Assembly: GCA_963070105.1 (NCBI GenBank)
Contig: OY718803.1
Coordinates: 10,273,823 to 10,337,822, forward strand
From: Litomosoides sigmodontis
Lineage: Eukaryota > Nematoda > Chromadorea > Rhabditida > Onchocercidae
Reading direction: 5' to 3'
Length of the DNA: 64,000 bases
Shown: positions 14,400 through 29,300 of the stretch, piece after piece
Numbering within the stretch: the first letter of the stretch is position 1
Layout: every line of letters starts with the position of its first letter
The notes under the pieces: model-generated
Told to the model about the DNA's origin: nothing
Database searches by the model: none
Seen by the model: only the letters and a program-made list of their open reading frames with translations
Program-made: the position numbers and the translations under genes

Positions 14400-17300
14400 G
14401 GAGCATGTTAGCGTGTATCATAGTGGACGTTCTGACGAACCGGTGGCAAAGGTTGCCGAAATATCAGTTGAAGAAGGAGCAGTGGAAGAAAAGCCAGCAA
14501 TTACAGCAAGGATATTCACCGGATTGTTCAAGAAGGAAGAGCTACCTTCAGCTTACCCATCTACAGAAGCTTATGAAGGTCCTGTTGAAGCGACACATCT
14601 TTCACCGGATATGGAAACTGAACCAATCGAAGGACAAGTGACGCTATATCACAGTGGTCGTTCAGATGATTATGTACCACCAGGCGTTACTGAAACATTG
14701 GGTGAGAGAATAACTGGTATCTTCAAAAGAGCTCCTGCCGAGCTGGATTACCCGACAACTGAAGCTTATGATGGACCATTAGCTTCAACGAGTCCTGTAT
14801 CAGATGTGGAAAGAGAACCATTGCAAGATCATGTTAGCGTCTATCATAGTGGACGTTCTGACGAACCAGTGAGAAAGGTTGTTGAGATACCTACCGAAAT
14901 ACCAGTTGAGGAAGAAGCAGTGGAAGGAAAGCCCACAGTTACAGCAAGAATATTCACCGGGTTGTTCAAGAAGGAAGAGCTACCTTCAGCTTACCCATCT
15001 ACAGAAGCTTATGAAGGTCCTGTTGAAGCGATACATCGTTCACCGGATGTGGAAACTGAACCTATCGGAGAACAAGTGACGCTCTATCACAGTGGTCGTT
15101 CAGATGAATTTGTACCAAGTGAAGAGAAGAAACCATCTGTAGAAGTGTTTACTGGTGCTGCACAAGCATTGGGCGAGAGAATAACTGGTATTTTCAAAAG
15201 AGCTCCTGCCGAGCTGGATTACCCGACAACTGAAGCTTATGATGGACCATTAGCTTCAACGAGTCCTGTATCCGATGTGGAAAAAGAACCATTGCAGGAG
15301 CATGTTAGCGTGTATCATAGTGGACGTTCTGACGAACCGGTGGCAAAGGTTGCTGAAATACCAGTTGAAGAAGGAGCAGTGGAAGAAAAGCCAGCGGTGA
15401 CAGCAAGAATATTCACCGGGTTGTTCAAGAAGGAAGAGCTGCCTCCTGCTTACCCATCTACAGAAGCTTATGAAGGTCCTGTTGAAGCGATACATCGTTC
15501 ACCGGATATGGAAACTGAACCTATCGGAGAACAAGTGACGCTCTATCACAGTGGTCGTTCAGATGATTATGTACCACCAGGCGTTACTGAAACATTGGGT
15601 GAGAGAATAACTGGTATCTTCAAAAGAGCTCCTGCCGAGCTGGATTACCCGACAACTGAAGCTTATGATGGACCATTAGCTTCAACGAGTCCTGTATCAG
15701 ATGTGGAAAGAGAACCATTGCAAGATCATGTTAGCGTCTATCATAGTGGACGTTCTGACGAACCGGTGGCAAAGGTTGCTGAAATACCAGTTGAAGAAGG
15801 AGCAGTGGAAGAAAAGCCAGCGGTTACAGCAAGAATATTCACCGGGTTGTTCAAGAAGGAAGAGCTACCTTCAGCTTACCCATCTACAGAAGCTTATGAA
15901 GGTCCTGTTGAAGCGATACATCGTTCACCGGATGTGGAAACTGAACCTATCGGAGAACAAGTGACGCTCTATCACAGTGGTCGTTCAGATGAATTTGTAC
16001 CAAGTGAAGAGAAGAAACCATCTGTAGAAGTGTTTACTGGTGCTGCACAAGCATTGGGCGAGAGAATAACTGGTATTTTCAAAAGAGGTCCTGCCGAGCT
16101 GGATTACCCGACAACTGAAGCTTATGATGGACCATTAGCTTCAACGAGTCCTGTATCCGATGTGGAAAAAGAACCATTGCAGGAGCATGTTAGCGTGTAT
16201 CATAGTGGACGTTCTGACGAACCGGTGGCAAAGGTTGCCGAAATATCAGTTGAAGAAGGAGCAGTGGAAGAAAAGCCAGCAATTACAGCAAGAATATTCA
16301 CCGGGTTGTTCAAGAAGGAAGAGCTACCTTCAGCTTACCCATCTACAGAAGCTTATGAAGGTCCTGTTGAAGCGATACATCGTTCACCGGATGTGGAAAC
16401 TGAACCTATCGGAGAACAAGTGACGCTCTATCACAGTGGTCGTTCAGATGAATTTGTACCAAGTGAAGAGAAGAAACCATCTGTAGAAGTGTTTACTGGT
16501 GCTGCACAAGCATTGGGCGAGAGAATAACTGGTATTTTCAAAAGAGGTCCTGCCGAGCTGGATTACCCGACAACTGAAGCTTATGATGGACCATTAGCTT
16601 CAACGAGTCCTGTATCCGATGTGGAAAAAGAACCATTGCAGGAGCATGTTAGCGTGTATCATAGTGGACGTTCTGACGAACCGGTGGCAAAGGTTGCCGA
16701 AATATCAGTTGAAGAAGGAGCAGTGGAAGAAAAGCCAGCAATTACAGCAAGGATATTCACCGGATTGTTCAAGAAGGAAGAGCTACCTTCAGCTTACCCA
16801 TCTACAGAAGCTTATGAAGGTCCTGTTGAAGCGACACATCTTTCACCGGATATGGAAACTGAACCAATCGAAGGACAAGTGACGCTATATCACAGTGGTC
16901 GTTCAGATGATTATGTACCACCAGGCGTTACTGAAACATTGGGTGAGAGAATAACTGGTATCTTCAAAAGAGCTCCTGCCGAGCTGGATTACCCGACAAC
17001 TGAAGCTTATGATGGACCATTAGCTTCAACGAGTCCTGTATCAGATGTGGAAAGAGAACCATTGCAAGATCATGTTAGCGTCTATCATAGTGGACGTTCT
17101 GACGAACCAGTGAGAAAGGTTGTTGAGATACCTACCGAAATACCAGTTGAGGAAGAAGCAGTGGAAGGAAAGCCCACAGTTACAGCAAGAATATTCACCG
17201 GGTTGTTCAAGAAGGAAGAGCTACCTTCAGCTTACCCATCTACAGAAGCTTATGAAGGTCCTGTTGAAGCGATACATCGTTCACCGGATGTGGAAACTGA

Positions 17301-20300
17301 ACCTATCGGAGAACAAGTGACGCTCTATCACAGTGGTCGTTCAGATGAATTTGTACCAAGTGAAGAGAAGAAACCATCTGTAGAAGTGTTTACTGGTGCT
17401 GCACAAGCATTGGGCGAGAGAATAACTGGTATTTTCAAAAGAGCTCCTGCCGAGCTGGATTACCCGACAACTGAAGCTTATGATGGACCATTAGCTTCAA
17501 CGAGTCCTGTATCCGATGTGGAAAAAGAACCATTGCAGGAGCATGTTAGCGTGTATCATAGTGGACGTTCTGACGAACCGGTGGCAAAGGTTGCTGAAAT
17601 ACCAGTTGAAGAAGGAGCAGTGGAAGAAAAGCCAGCGGTGACAGCAAGAATATTCACCGGGTTGTTCAAGAAGGAAGAGCTGCCTCCTGCTTACCCATCT
17701 ACAGAAGCTTATGAAGGTCCTGTTGAAGCGATACATCGTTCACCGGATATGGAAACTGAACCTATCGGAGAACAAGTGACGCTCTATCACAGTGGTCGTT
17801 CAGATGATTATGTACCACCAGGCGTTACTGAAACATTGGGTGAGAGAATAACTGGTATCTTCAAAAGAGCTCCTGCCGAGCTGGATTACCCGACAACTGA
17901 AGCTTATGATGGACCATTAGCTTCAACGAGTCCTGTATCAGATGTGGAAAGAGAACCATTGCAAGATCATGTTAGCGTCTATCATAGTGGACGTTCTGAC
18001 GAACCGGTGGCAAAGGTTGCTGAAATACCAGTTGAAGAAGGAGCAGTGGAAGAAAAGCCAGCGGTTACAGCAAGAATATTCACCGGGTTGTTCAAGAAGG
18101 AAGAGCTACCTTCAGCTTACCCATCTACAGAAGCTTATGAAGGTCCTGTTGAAGCGATACATCGTTCACCGGATGTGGAAACTGAACCTATCGGAGAACA
18201 AGTGACGCTCTATCACAGTGGTCGTTCAGATGAATTTGTACCAAGTGAAGAGAAGAAACCATCTGTAGAAGTGTTTACTGGTGCTGCACAAGCATTGGGC
18301 GAGAGAATAACTGGTATTTTCAAAAGAGCTCCTGCCGAGCTGGATTACCCGACAACTGAAGCTTATGATGGACCATTAGCTTCAACGAGTCCTGTATCCG
18401 ATGTGGAAAAAGAACCATTGCAGGAGCATGTTAGCGTGTATCATAGTGGACGTTCTGACGAACCGGTGGCAAAGGTTGCTGAAATACCAGTTGAAGAAGG
18501 AGCAGTGGAAGAAAAGCCAGCGGTGACAGCAAGAATATTCACCGGGTTGTTCAAGAAGGAAGAGCTGCCTCCTGCTTACCCATCTACAGAAGCTTATGAA
18601 GGTCCTGTTGAAGCGATACATCGTTCACCGGATATGGAAACTGAACCTATCGGAGAACAAGTGACGCTCTATCACAGTGGTCGTTCAGATGATTATGTAC
18701 CACCAGGCGTTACTGAAACATTGGGTGAGAGAATAACTGGTATCTTCAAAAGAGCTCCTGCCGAGCTGGATTACCCGACAACTGAAGCTTATGATGGACC
18801 ATTAGCTTCAACGAGTCCTGTATCAGATGTGGAAAGAGAACCATTGCAAGATCATGTTAGCGTCTATCATAGTGGACGTTCTGACGAACCGGTGGCAAAG
18901 GTTGCTGAAATACCAGTTGAAGAAGGAGCAGTGGAAGAAAAGCCAGCGGTTACAGCAAGAATATTCACCGGGTTGTTCAAGAAGGAAGAGCTACCTCCTG
19001 CTTACCCATCTACAGAAGCTTATGAAGGTCCTGTTGAAGCGATACATCGTTCACCGGATGTGGAAACTGAACCTATCGGAGAACAAGTGACGCTCTATCA
19101 CAGTGGTCGTTCAGATGAATTTGTACCAAGTGAAGAGAAGAAACCATCTGTAGAAGCGTTTACTGGTGCTGCACAAGCATTGGGCGAGAGAATAACTGGT
19201 ATTTTCAAAAGAGCTCCTGCCGAGCTGGATTACCCGACAACTGAAGCTTATGATGGACCATTAGCTTCAACGAGTCCTGTATCCGATGTGGAAAAAGAAC
19301 CATTGCAGGAGCATGTTAGCGTGTATCATAGTGGACGTTCTGACGAACCGGTGGCAAAGGTTGCCGAAATATCAGTTGAAGAAGGAGCAGTGGAAGAAAA
19401 GCCAGCAATTACAGCAAGGATATTCACCGGATTGTTCAAGAAGGAAGAGCTACCTTCAGCTTACCCATCTACAGAAGCTTATGAAGGTCCTGTTGAAGCG
19501 ACACATCTTTCACCGGATATGGAAACTGAACCAATCGAAGGACAAGTGACGCTGTATCACAGTGGTCGTTCAGATGATTATGTACCACCAGGCGTTACTG
19601 AAACATTGGGTGAGAGAATAACTGGTATCTTCAAAAGAGCTCCTGCCGAGCTGGATTACCCGACAACTGAAGCTTATGATGGACCATTAGCTTCAACGAG
19701 TCCTGTATCAGATGTGGAAAGAGAACCATTGCAAGATCATGTTAGCGTCTATCATAGTGGACGTTCTGACGAACCGGTGGCAAAGGTTGCTGAAATACCA
19801 GTTGAAGAAGGAGCAGTGGAAGAAAAGCCAGCGGTTACAGCAAGAATATTCACCGGGTTGTTCAAGAAGGAAGAGCTACCTCCTGCTTACCCATCTACAG
19901 AAGCTTATGAAGGTCCTGTTGAAGCGATACATCGTTCACCGGATGTGGAAACTGAACCTATCGGAGAACAAGTGACGCTCTATCACAGTGGTCGTTCAGA
20001 TGAATTTGTACCAAGTGAAGAGAAGAAACCATCTGTAGAAGCGTTTACTGGTGCTGCACGAGCATTGGGCGAGAGAATAACTGGTATTTTCAAAAGAGGT
20101 CCTGCCGAGCTGGATTACCCGACAACTGAAGCTTATGATGGACCATTAGCTTCAACGAGTCCTGTATCCGATGTGGAAAAAGAACCATTGCAGGAGCATG
20201 TTAGCGTGTATCATAGTGGACGTTCTGACGAACCGGTGGCAAAGGTTGCCGAAATATCAGTTGAAGAAGGAGCAGTGGAAGAAAAGCCAGCAATTACAGC

Positions 20301-23300
20301 AAGGATATTCACCGGATTGTTCAAGAAGGAAGAGCTACCTTCAGCTTACCCATCTACAGAAGCTTATGAAGGTCCTGTTGAAGCGACACATCTTTCACCG
20401 GATATGGAAACTGAACCAATCGAAGGACAAGTGACGCTATATCACAGTGGTCGTTCAGATGATTATGTACCACCAGGCGTTACTGAAACATTGGGTGAGA
20501 GAATAACTGGTATCTTCAAAAGAGCTCCTGCCGAGCTGGATTACCCGACAACTGAAGCTTATGATGGACCATTAGCTTCAACGAGTCCTGTATCAGATGT
20601 GGAAAGAGAACCATTGCAAGATCATGTTAGCGTCTATCATAGTGGACGTTCTGACGAACCGGTGGCAAAGGTTGCTGAAATACCAGTTGAAGAAGGAGCA
20701 GTGGAAGAAAAGCCAGCGGTTACAGCAAGAATATTCACCGGGTTGTTCAAGAAGGAAGAGCTACCTCCTGCTTACCCATCTACAGAAGCTTATGAAGGTC
20801 CTGTTGAAGCGATACATCGTTCACCGGATGTGGAAACTGAACCTATCGGAGAACAAGTGACGCTCTATCACAGTGGTCGTTCAGATGAATTTGTACCAAG
20901 TGAAGAGAAGAAACCATCTGTAGAAGCGTTTACTGGTGCTGCACAAGCATTGGGCGAGAGAATAACTGGTATTTTCAAAAGAGCTCCTGCCGAGCTGGAT
21001 TACCCGACAACTGAAGCTTATGATGGACCATTAGCTTCAACGAGTCCTGTATCCGATGTGGAAAAAGAACCATTGCAGGAGCATGTTAGCGTGTATCATA
21101 GTGGACGTTCTGACGAACCGGTGGCAAAGGTTGCCGAAATATCAGTTGAAGAAGGAGCAGTGGAAGAAAAGCCAGCAATTACAGCAAGGATATTCACCGG
21201 ATTGTTCAAGAAGGAAGAGCTACCTTCAGCTTACCCATCTACAGAAGCTTATGAAGGTCCTGTTGAAGCGACACATCTTTCACCGGATATGGAAACTGAA
21301 CCAATCGAAGGACAAGTGACGCTGTATCACAGTGGTCGTTCAGATGATTATGTACCACCAGGCGTTACTGGAACATTGGGTGAGAGAATAACTGGTATCT
21401 TCAAAAGAGCTCCTGCCGAGCTGGATTACCCGACAACTGAAGCTTATGATGGACCATTAGCTTCAACGAGTCCTGTATCAGATGTGGAAAGAGAACCATT
21501 GCAAGATCATGTTAGCGTCTATCATAGTGGACGTTCTGACGAACCGGTGGCAAAGGTTGCTGAAATACCAGTTGAAGAAGGAGCAGTGGAAGAAAAGCCA
21601 GCAATTACAGCAAGGATATTCACCGGATTGTTCAAGAAGGAAGAGCTACCTTCAGCTTACCCATCTACAGAAGCTTATGAAGGTCCTGTTGAAGCGACAC
21701 ATCTTTCACCGGATATGGAAACTGAACCAATCGAAGGACAAGTGACGCTGTATCACAGTGGTCGTTCAGATGATTATGTACCACCAGGCGTTACTGAAAC
21801 ATTGGGTGAGAGAATAACTGGTATCTTCAAAAGAGCTCCTGCCGAGCTGGATTACCCGACAACTGAAGCTTATGATGGACCATTAGCTTCAACGAGTCCT
21901 GTATCAGATGTGGAAAGAGAACCATTGCAAGATCATGTTAGCGTCTATCATAGTGGACGTTCTGACGAACCAGTGAGAAAGGTTGTTGAGATACCTACCG
22001 AAATACCAGTTGAGGAAGAAGCAGTGGAAGGAAAGCCCACAGTTACAGCAAGAATATTCACCGGGTTGTTCAAGAAGGAAGAGCTACCTTCAGCTTACCC
22101 ATCTACAGAAGCTTATGAAGGTCCTGTTGAAGCGATACATCGTTCACCGGATGTGGAAACTGAACCTATCGGAGAACAAGTGACGCTCTATCACAGTGGT
22201 CGTTCAGATGAATTTGTACCAAGTGAAGAGAAGAAACCATCTGTAGAAGCGTTTACTGGTGCTGCACAAGCATTGGGCGAGAGAATAACTGGTATTTTCA
22301 AAAGAGGTCCTGCCGAGCTGGATTACCCGACAACTGAAGCTTATGATGGACCATTAGCTTCAACGAGTCCTGTATCAGATGTGGAAAGAGAACCATTGCA
22401 AGATCATGTTAGCGTCTATCATAGTGGACGTTCTGACGAACCGGTGGCAAAGGTTGCTGAAATACCAGTTGAAGAAGGAGCAGTGGAAGAAAAGCCAGCA
22501 ATTACAGCAAGGATATTCACCGGATTGTTCAAGAAGGAAGAGCTACCTTCAGCTTACCCATCTACAGAAGCTTATGAAGGTCCTGTTGAAGCGACACATC
22601 TTTCACCGGATATGGAAACTGAACCAATCGAAGGACAAGTGACGCTGTATCACAGTGGTCGTTCAGATGATTATGTACCACCAGGCGTTACTGAAACATT
22701 GGGTGAGAGAATAACTGGTATCTTCAAAAGAGCTCCTGCCGAGCTGGATTACCCGACAACTGAAGCTTATGATGGACCATTAGCTTCAACGAGTCCTGTA
22801 TCAGATGTGGAAAGAGAACCATTGCAAGATCATGTTAGCGTCTATCATAGTGGACGTTCTGACGAACCAGTGAGAAAGGTTGTTGAGATACCTACCGAAA
22901 TACCAGTTGAGGAAGAAGCAGTGGAAGGAAAGCCCACAGTTACAGCAAGAATATTCACCGGGTTGTTCAAGAAGGAAGAGCTACCTTCAGCTTACCCATC
23001 TACAGAAGCTTATGAAGGTCCTGTTGAAGCGATACATCGTTCACCGGATGTGGAAACTGAACCTATCGGAGAACAAGTGACGCTCTATCACAGTGGTCGT
23101 TCAGATGAATTTGTACCAAGTGAAGAGAAGAAACCATCTGTAGAAGTGTTTACTGGTGCTGCACAAGCATTGGGCGAGAGAATAACTGGTATTTTCAAAA
23201 GAGGTCCTGCCGAGCTGGATTACCCGACAACTGAAGCTTATGATGGACCATTAGCTTCAACGAGTCCTGTATCCGATGTGGAAAAAGAACCATTGCAGGA

Positions 23301-26300
23301 GCATGTTAGCGTGTATCATAGTGGACGTTCTGACGAACCGGTGGCAAAGGTTGCCGAAATATCAGTTGAAGAAGGAGCAGTGGAAGAAAAGCCAGCAATT
23401 ACAGCAAGGATATTCACCGGATTGTTCAAGAAGGAAGAGCTACCTTCAGCTTACCCATCTACAGAAGCTTATGAAGGTCCTGTTGAAGCGACACATCTTT
23501 CACCGGATATGGAAACTGAACCAATCGAAGGACAAGTGACGCTATATCACAGTGGTCGTTCAGATGATTATGTACCACCAGGCGTTACTGAAACATTGGG
23601 TGAGAGAATAACTGGTATCTTCAAAAGAGCTCCTGCCGAGCTGGATTACCCGACAACTGAAGCTTATGATGGACCATTAGCTTCAACGAGTCCTGTATCA
23701 GATGTGGAAAGAGAACCATTGCAAGATCATGTTAGCGTCTATCATAGTGGACGTTCTGACGAACCGGTGGCAAAGGTTGCTGAAATACCAGTTGAAGAAG
23801 GAGCAGTGGAAGAAAAGCCAGCAATTACAGCAAGGATATTCACCGGATTGTTCAAGAAGGAAGAGCTACCTTCAGCTTACCCATCTACAGAAGCTTATGA
23901 AGGTCCTGTTGAAGCGACACATCTTTCACCGGATATGGAAACTGAACCAATCGAAGGACAAGTGACGCTGTATCACAGTGGTCGTTCAGATGATTATGTA
24001 CCACCAGGCGTTACTGAAACATTGGGTGAGAGAATAACTGGTATCTTCAAAAGAGCTCCTGCCGAGCTGGATTACCCGACAACTGAAGCTTATGATGGAC
24101 CATTAGCTTCAACGAGTCCTGTATCAGATGTGGAAAGAGAACCATTGCAAGATCATGTTAGCGTCTATCATAGTGGACGTTCTGACGAACCAGTGAGAAA
24201 GGTTGTTGAGATACCTACCGAAATACCAGTTGAGGAAGAAGCAGTGGAAGGAAAGCCCACAGTTACAGCAAGAATATTCACCGGGTTGTTCAAGAAGGAA
24301 GAGCTACCTTCAGCTTACCCATCTACAGAAGCTTATGAAGGTCCTGTTGAAGCGACACATCTTTCACCGGATATGGAAACTGAACCAATCGAAGGACAAG
24401 TGACGCTGTATCACAGTGGTCGTTCAGATGATTATGTACCACCAGGCGTTACTGAAACATTGGGTGAGAGAATAACTGGTATCTTCAAAAGAGCTCCTGC
24501 CGAGCTGGATTACCCGACAACTGAAGCTTTTGATGGACCATTAGCTTCAACGAGTCCTGTATCAGATGTGGAAAGAGAACCATTGCAAGATCATGTTAGC
24601 GTCTATCATAGTGGACGTTCTGACGAACCAGTGAGAAAGGTTGTTGAGATACCTACCGAAATACCAGTTGAGGAAGAAGCAGTGGAAGGAAAGCCCACAG
24701 TTACAGCAAGAATATTCACCGGGTTGTTCAAGAAGGAAGAGCTACCTTCAGCTTACCCATCTACAGAAGCTTATGAAGGTCCTGTTGAAGCGATACATCG
24801 TTCACCGGATGTGGAAACTGAACCTATCGGAGAACAAGTGACGCTCTATCACAGTGGTCGTTCAGATGAATTTGTACCAAGTGAAGAGAAGAAACCATCT
24901 GTAGAAGTGTTTACTGGTGCTGCACAAGCACTGGGCGAGAGAATAACTGGTATTTTCAAAAGAGGTCCTGCCGAGCTGGATTACCCGACAACTGAAGCTT
25001 ATGATGGACCATTAGCTTCAACGAGTCCTGTATCCGATGTGGAAAAAGAACCATTGCAAGATCATGTTAGCGTCTATCATAGTGGACGTTCTGACGAACC
25101 GGTGGCAAAGGTTGCTGAAATACCAGTTGAACAAGGAGCAGTGGAAGAAAAGCCAGCGGTTACAGCAAGAATATTCACCGGGTTGTTCAAGAAGGAAGAG
25201 CTACCTCCTGCTTACCCATCTACAGAAGCTTATGAAGGTCCTGTTGAAGCGACACATCTTTCACCGGATATGGAAACTGAACCAATCGAAGGACAAGTGA
25301 CGCTGTATCACAGTGGTCGTTCAGATGATTATGTACCACCAGGCGTTACTGAAACATTGGGTGAGAGAATAACTGGTATCTTCAAAAGAGCTCCTGCCGA
25401 GCTGGATTACCCGACAACTGAAGCTTATGATGGACCATTAGCTTCAACGAGTCCTGTATCAGATGTGGAAAGAGAACCATTGCAAGATCATGTTAGCGTC
25501 TATCATAGTGGACGTTCTGACGAACCAGTGACAAAGGTTGTTGAGATACCTACCGAAATACCAGTTGAGGAAGAAGCAGTGGAAGGAAAGCCCACAGTTA
25601 CAGCAAGAATATTCACCGGGTTGTTCAAGAAGGAAGAGCTACCTTCAGCTTACCCATCTACAGAAGCTTATGAAGGTCCTGTTGAAGCGATACATCGTTC
25701 ACCGGATGTGGAAACTGAACCTATCGGAGAACAAGTGACGCTCTATCACAGTGGTCGTTCAGATGAATTTGTACCAAGTGAAGAGAAGAAACCATCTGTA
25801 GAAGTGTTTACTGGTGCTGCACAAGCATTGGGCGAGAGAATAACTGGTATTTTCAAAAGAGGTCCTGCCGAGCTGGATTACCCGACAACTGAAGCTTATG
25901 ATGGACCATTAGCTTCAACGAGTCCTGTATCCGATGTGGAAAAAGAACCATTGCAAGATCATGTTAGCGTCTATCATAGTGGACGTTCTGACGAACCGGT
26001 GGCAAAGGTTGCTGAAATACCAGTTGAAGAAGGAGCAGTGGAAGAAAAGCCAGCGGTTACAGCAAGAATATTCACCGGGTTGTTCAAGAAGGAAGAGCTA
26101 CCTCCTGCTTACCCATCTACAGAAGCTTATGAAGGTCCTGTTGAAGCGACACATCTTTCACCGGATATGGAAACTGAACCAATCGAAGGACAAGTGACGC
26201 TGTATCACAGTGGTCGTTCAGATGATTATGTACCACCAGGCGTTACTGAAACATTGGGTGAGAGAATAACTGGTATCTTCAAAAGAGCTCCTGCCGAGCT

Positions 26301-29300
26301 GGATTACCCGACAACTGAAGCTTATGATGGACCATTAGCTTCAACGAGTCCTGTATCAGATGTGGAAAGAGAACCATTGCAAGATCATGTTAGCGTCTAT
26401 CATAGTGGACGTTCTGACGAACCAGTGACAAAGGTTGTTGAGATACCTACCGAAATACCAGTCGAGGAAGAAGTAGTGGAAGGAAAGCCCACAGTTACAG
26501 CAAGAATATTCACCGGGTTGTTCAAGAAGGAAGAGCTACCTCCTGCTTACCCATCTACAGAAGCTTATGAAGGTCCTGTTGAAGCGATACATCGTTCACC
26601 GGATGTGGAAACTGAACCGATCGGAGAACAAGTGACGCTATATCACAGTGGTCGTTCAGATGATTATGTACCACCAGGCGTTACTGGAACATTGGGTGAG
26701 AGAATAACTGGTATCTTCAAAAGAGCTCCTGCCGAGCTGGATTACCCGACAACTGAAGCTTATGATGGACCATTAGCTTCAACGAGTCCTGTATCAGATG
26801 TGGAAAGAGAACCATTGCAAGATCATGTTAGCGTCTATCATAGTGGACGTTCTGACGAACCAGTGACAAAGGTTGTTGAGATACCTACCGAAATACCAGT
26901 TGAGGAAGAAGCAGTGGAAGGAAAGCCCACAGTTACAGCAAGAATATTCACCGGGTTGTTCAAGAAGGAAGAGCTACCTCCTGCTTACCCATCTACAGAA
27001 GCTTATGAAGGTCCTGTTGAAGCGATACATCGTTCACCGGATGTGGAAACTGAACCGATCGGAGAACAAGTGACGCTATATCACAGTGGTCGTTCAGATG
27101 ATTATGTACCACCAGGCGTTACTGGAACATTGGGTGAGAGAATAACTGGTATCTTCAAAAGAGCTCCTGCCGAGCTGGATTACCCGACAACTGAAGCTTA
27201 TGATGGACCATTAGCTTCAACGAGTCCTGTATCAGATGTGGAAAGAGAACCATTGCAAGATCATGTTAGCGTCTATCATAGTGGACGTTCTGACGAACCA
27301 GTGAGAAAGGTTGTTGAGATACCTACCGAAATACCAGTTGAGGAAGAAGCAGTGGAAGGAAAGCCCACAGTTACAGCAAGAATATTCACCGGGTTGTTCA
27401 AGAAGGAAGAGCTACCTTCAGCTTACCCATCTACAGAAGCTTATGAAGGTCCTGTTGAAGCGACACATCTTTCACCGGATATGGAAACTGAACCAATCGA
27501 AGGACAAGTGACGCTGTATCACAGTGGTCGTTCAGATGATTATGTACCACCAGGCGTTACTGAAACATTGGGTGAGAGAATAACTGGTATCTTCAAAAGA
27601 GCTCCTGCCGAGCTGGATTACCCGACAACTGAAGCTTTTGATGGACCATTAGCTTCAACGAGTCCTGTATCAGATGTGGAAAGAGAACCATTGCAAGATC
27701 ATGTTAGCGTCTATCATAGTGGACGTTCTGACGAACCAGTGAGAAAGGTTGTTGAGATACCTACCGAAATACCAGTTGAGGAAGAAGCAGTGGAAGGAAA
27801 GCCCACAGTTACAGCAAGAATATTCACCGGGTTGTTCAAGAAGGAAGAGCTACCTTCAGCTTACCCATCTACAGAAGCTTATGAAGGTCCTGTTGAAGCG
27901 ATACATCGTTCACCGGATGTGGAAACTGAACCTATCGGAGAACAAGTGACGCTCTATCACAGTGGTCGTTCAGATGAATTTGTACCAAGTGAAGAGAAGA
28001 AACCATCTGTAGAAGTGTTTACTGGTGCTGCACAAGCATTGGGCGAGAGAATAACTGGTATTTTCAAAAGAGGTCCTGCCGAGCTGGATTACCCGACAAC
28101 TGAAGCTTATGATGGACCATTAGCTTCAACGAGTCCTGTATCCGATGTGGAAAAAGAACCATTGCAAGATCATGTTAGCGTCTATCATAGTGGACGTTCT
28201 GACGAACCGGTGGCAAAGGTTGCTGAAATACCAGTTGAAGAAGGAGCAGTGGAAGAAAAGCCAGCGGTTACAGCAAGAATATTCACCGGGTTGTTCAAGA
28301 AGGAAGAGCTACCTCCTGCTTACCCATCTACAGAAGCTTATGAAGGTCCTGTTGAAGCGACACATCTTTCACCGGATATGGAAACTGAACCAATCGAAGG
28401 ACAAGTGACGCTGTATCACAGTGGTCGTTCAGATGATTATGTACCACCAGGCGTTACTGAAACATTGGGTGAGAGAATAACTGGTATCTTCAAAAGAGCT
28501 CCTGCCGAGCTGGATTACCCGACAACTGAAGCTTATGATGGACCATTAGCTTCAACGAGTCCTGTATCAGATGTGGAAAGAGAACCATTGCAAGATCATG
28601 TTAGCGTCTATCATAGTGGACGTTCTGACGAACCAGTGACAAAGGTTGTTGAGATACCTACCGAAATACCAGTTGAGGAAGAAGCAGTGGAAGGAAAGCC
28701 CACAGTTACAGCAAGAATATTCACCGGGTTGTTCAAGAAGGAAGAGCTACCTTCAGCTTACCCATCTACAGAAGCTTATGAAGGTCCTGTTGAAGCGATA
28801 CATCGTTCACCGGATGTGGAAACTGAACCTATCGGAGAACAAGTGACGCTCTATCACAGTGGTCGTTCAGATGAATTTGTACCAAGTGAAGAGAAGAAAC
28901 CATCTGTAGAAGTGTTTACTGGTGCTGCACAAGCATTGGGCGAGAGAATAACTGGTATTTTCAAAAGAGGTCCTGCCGAGCTGGATTACCCGACAACTGA
29001 AGCTTATGATGGACCATTAGCTTCAACGAGTCCTGTATCCGATGTGGAAAAAGAACCATTGCAAGATCATGTTAGCGTCTATCATAGTGGACGTTCTGAC
29101 GAACCGGTGGCAAAGGTTGCTGAAATACCAGTTGAAGAAGGAGCAGTGGAAGAAAAGCCAGCGGTTACAGCAAGAATATTCACCGGGTTGTTCAAGAAGG
29201 AAGAGCTACCTCCTGCTTACCCATCTACAGAAGCTTATGAAGGTCCTGTTGAAGCGACACATCTTTCACCGGATATGGAAACTGAACCAATCGAAGGACA

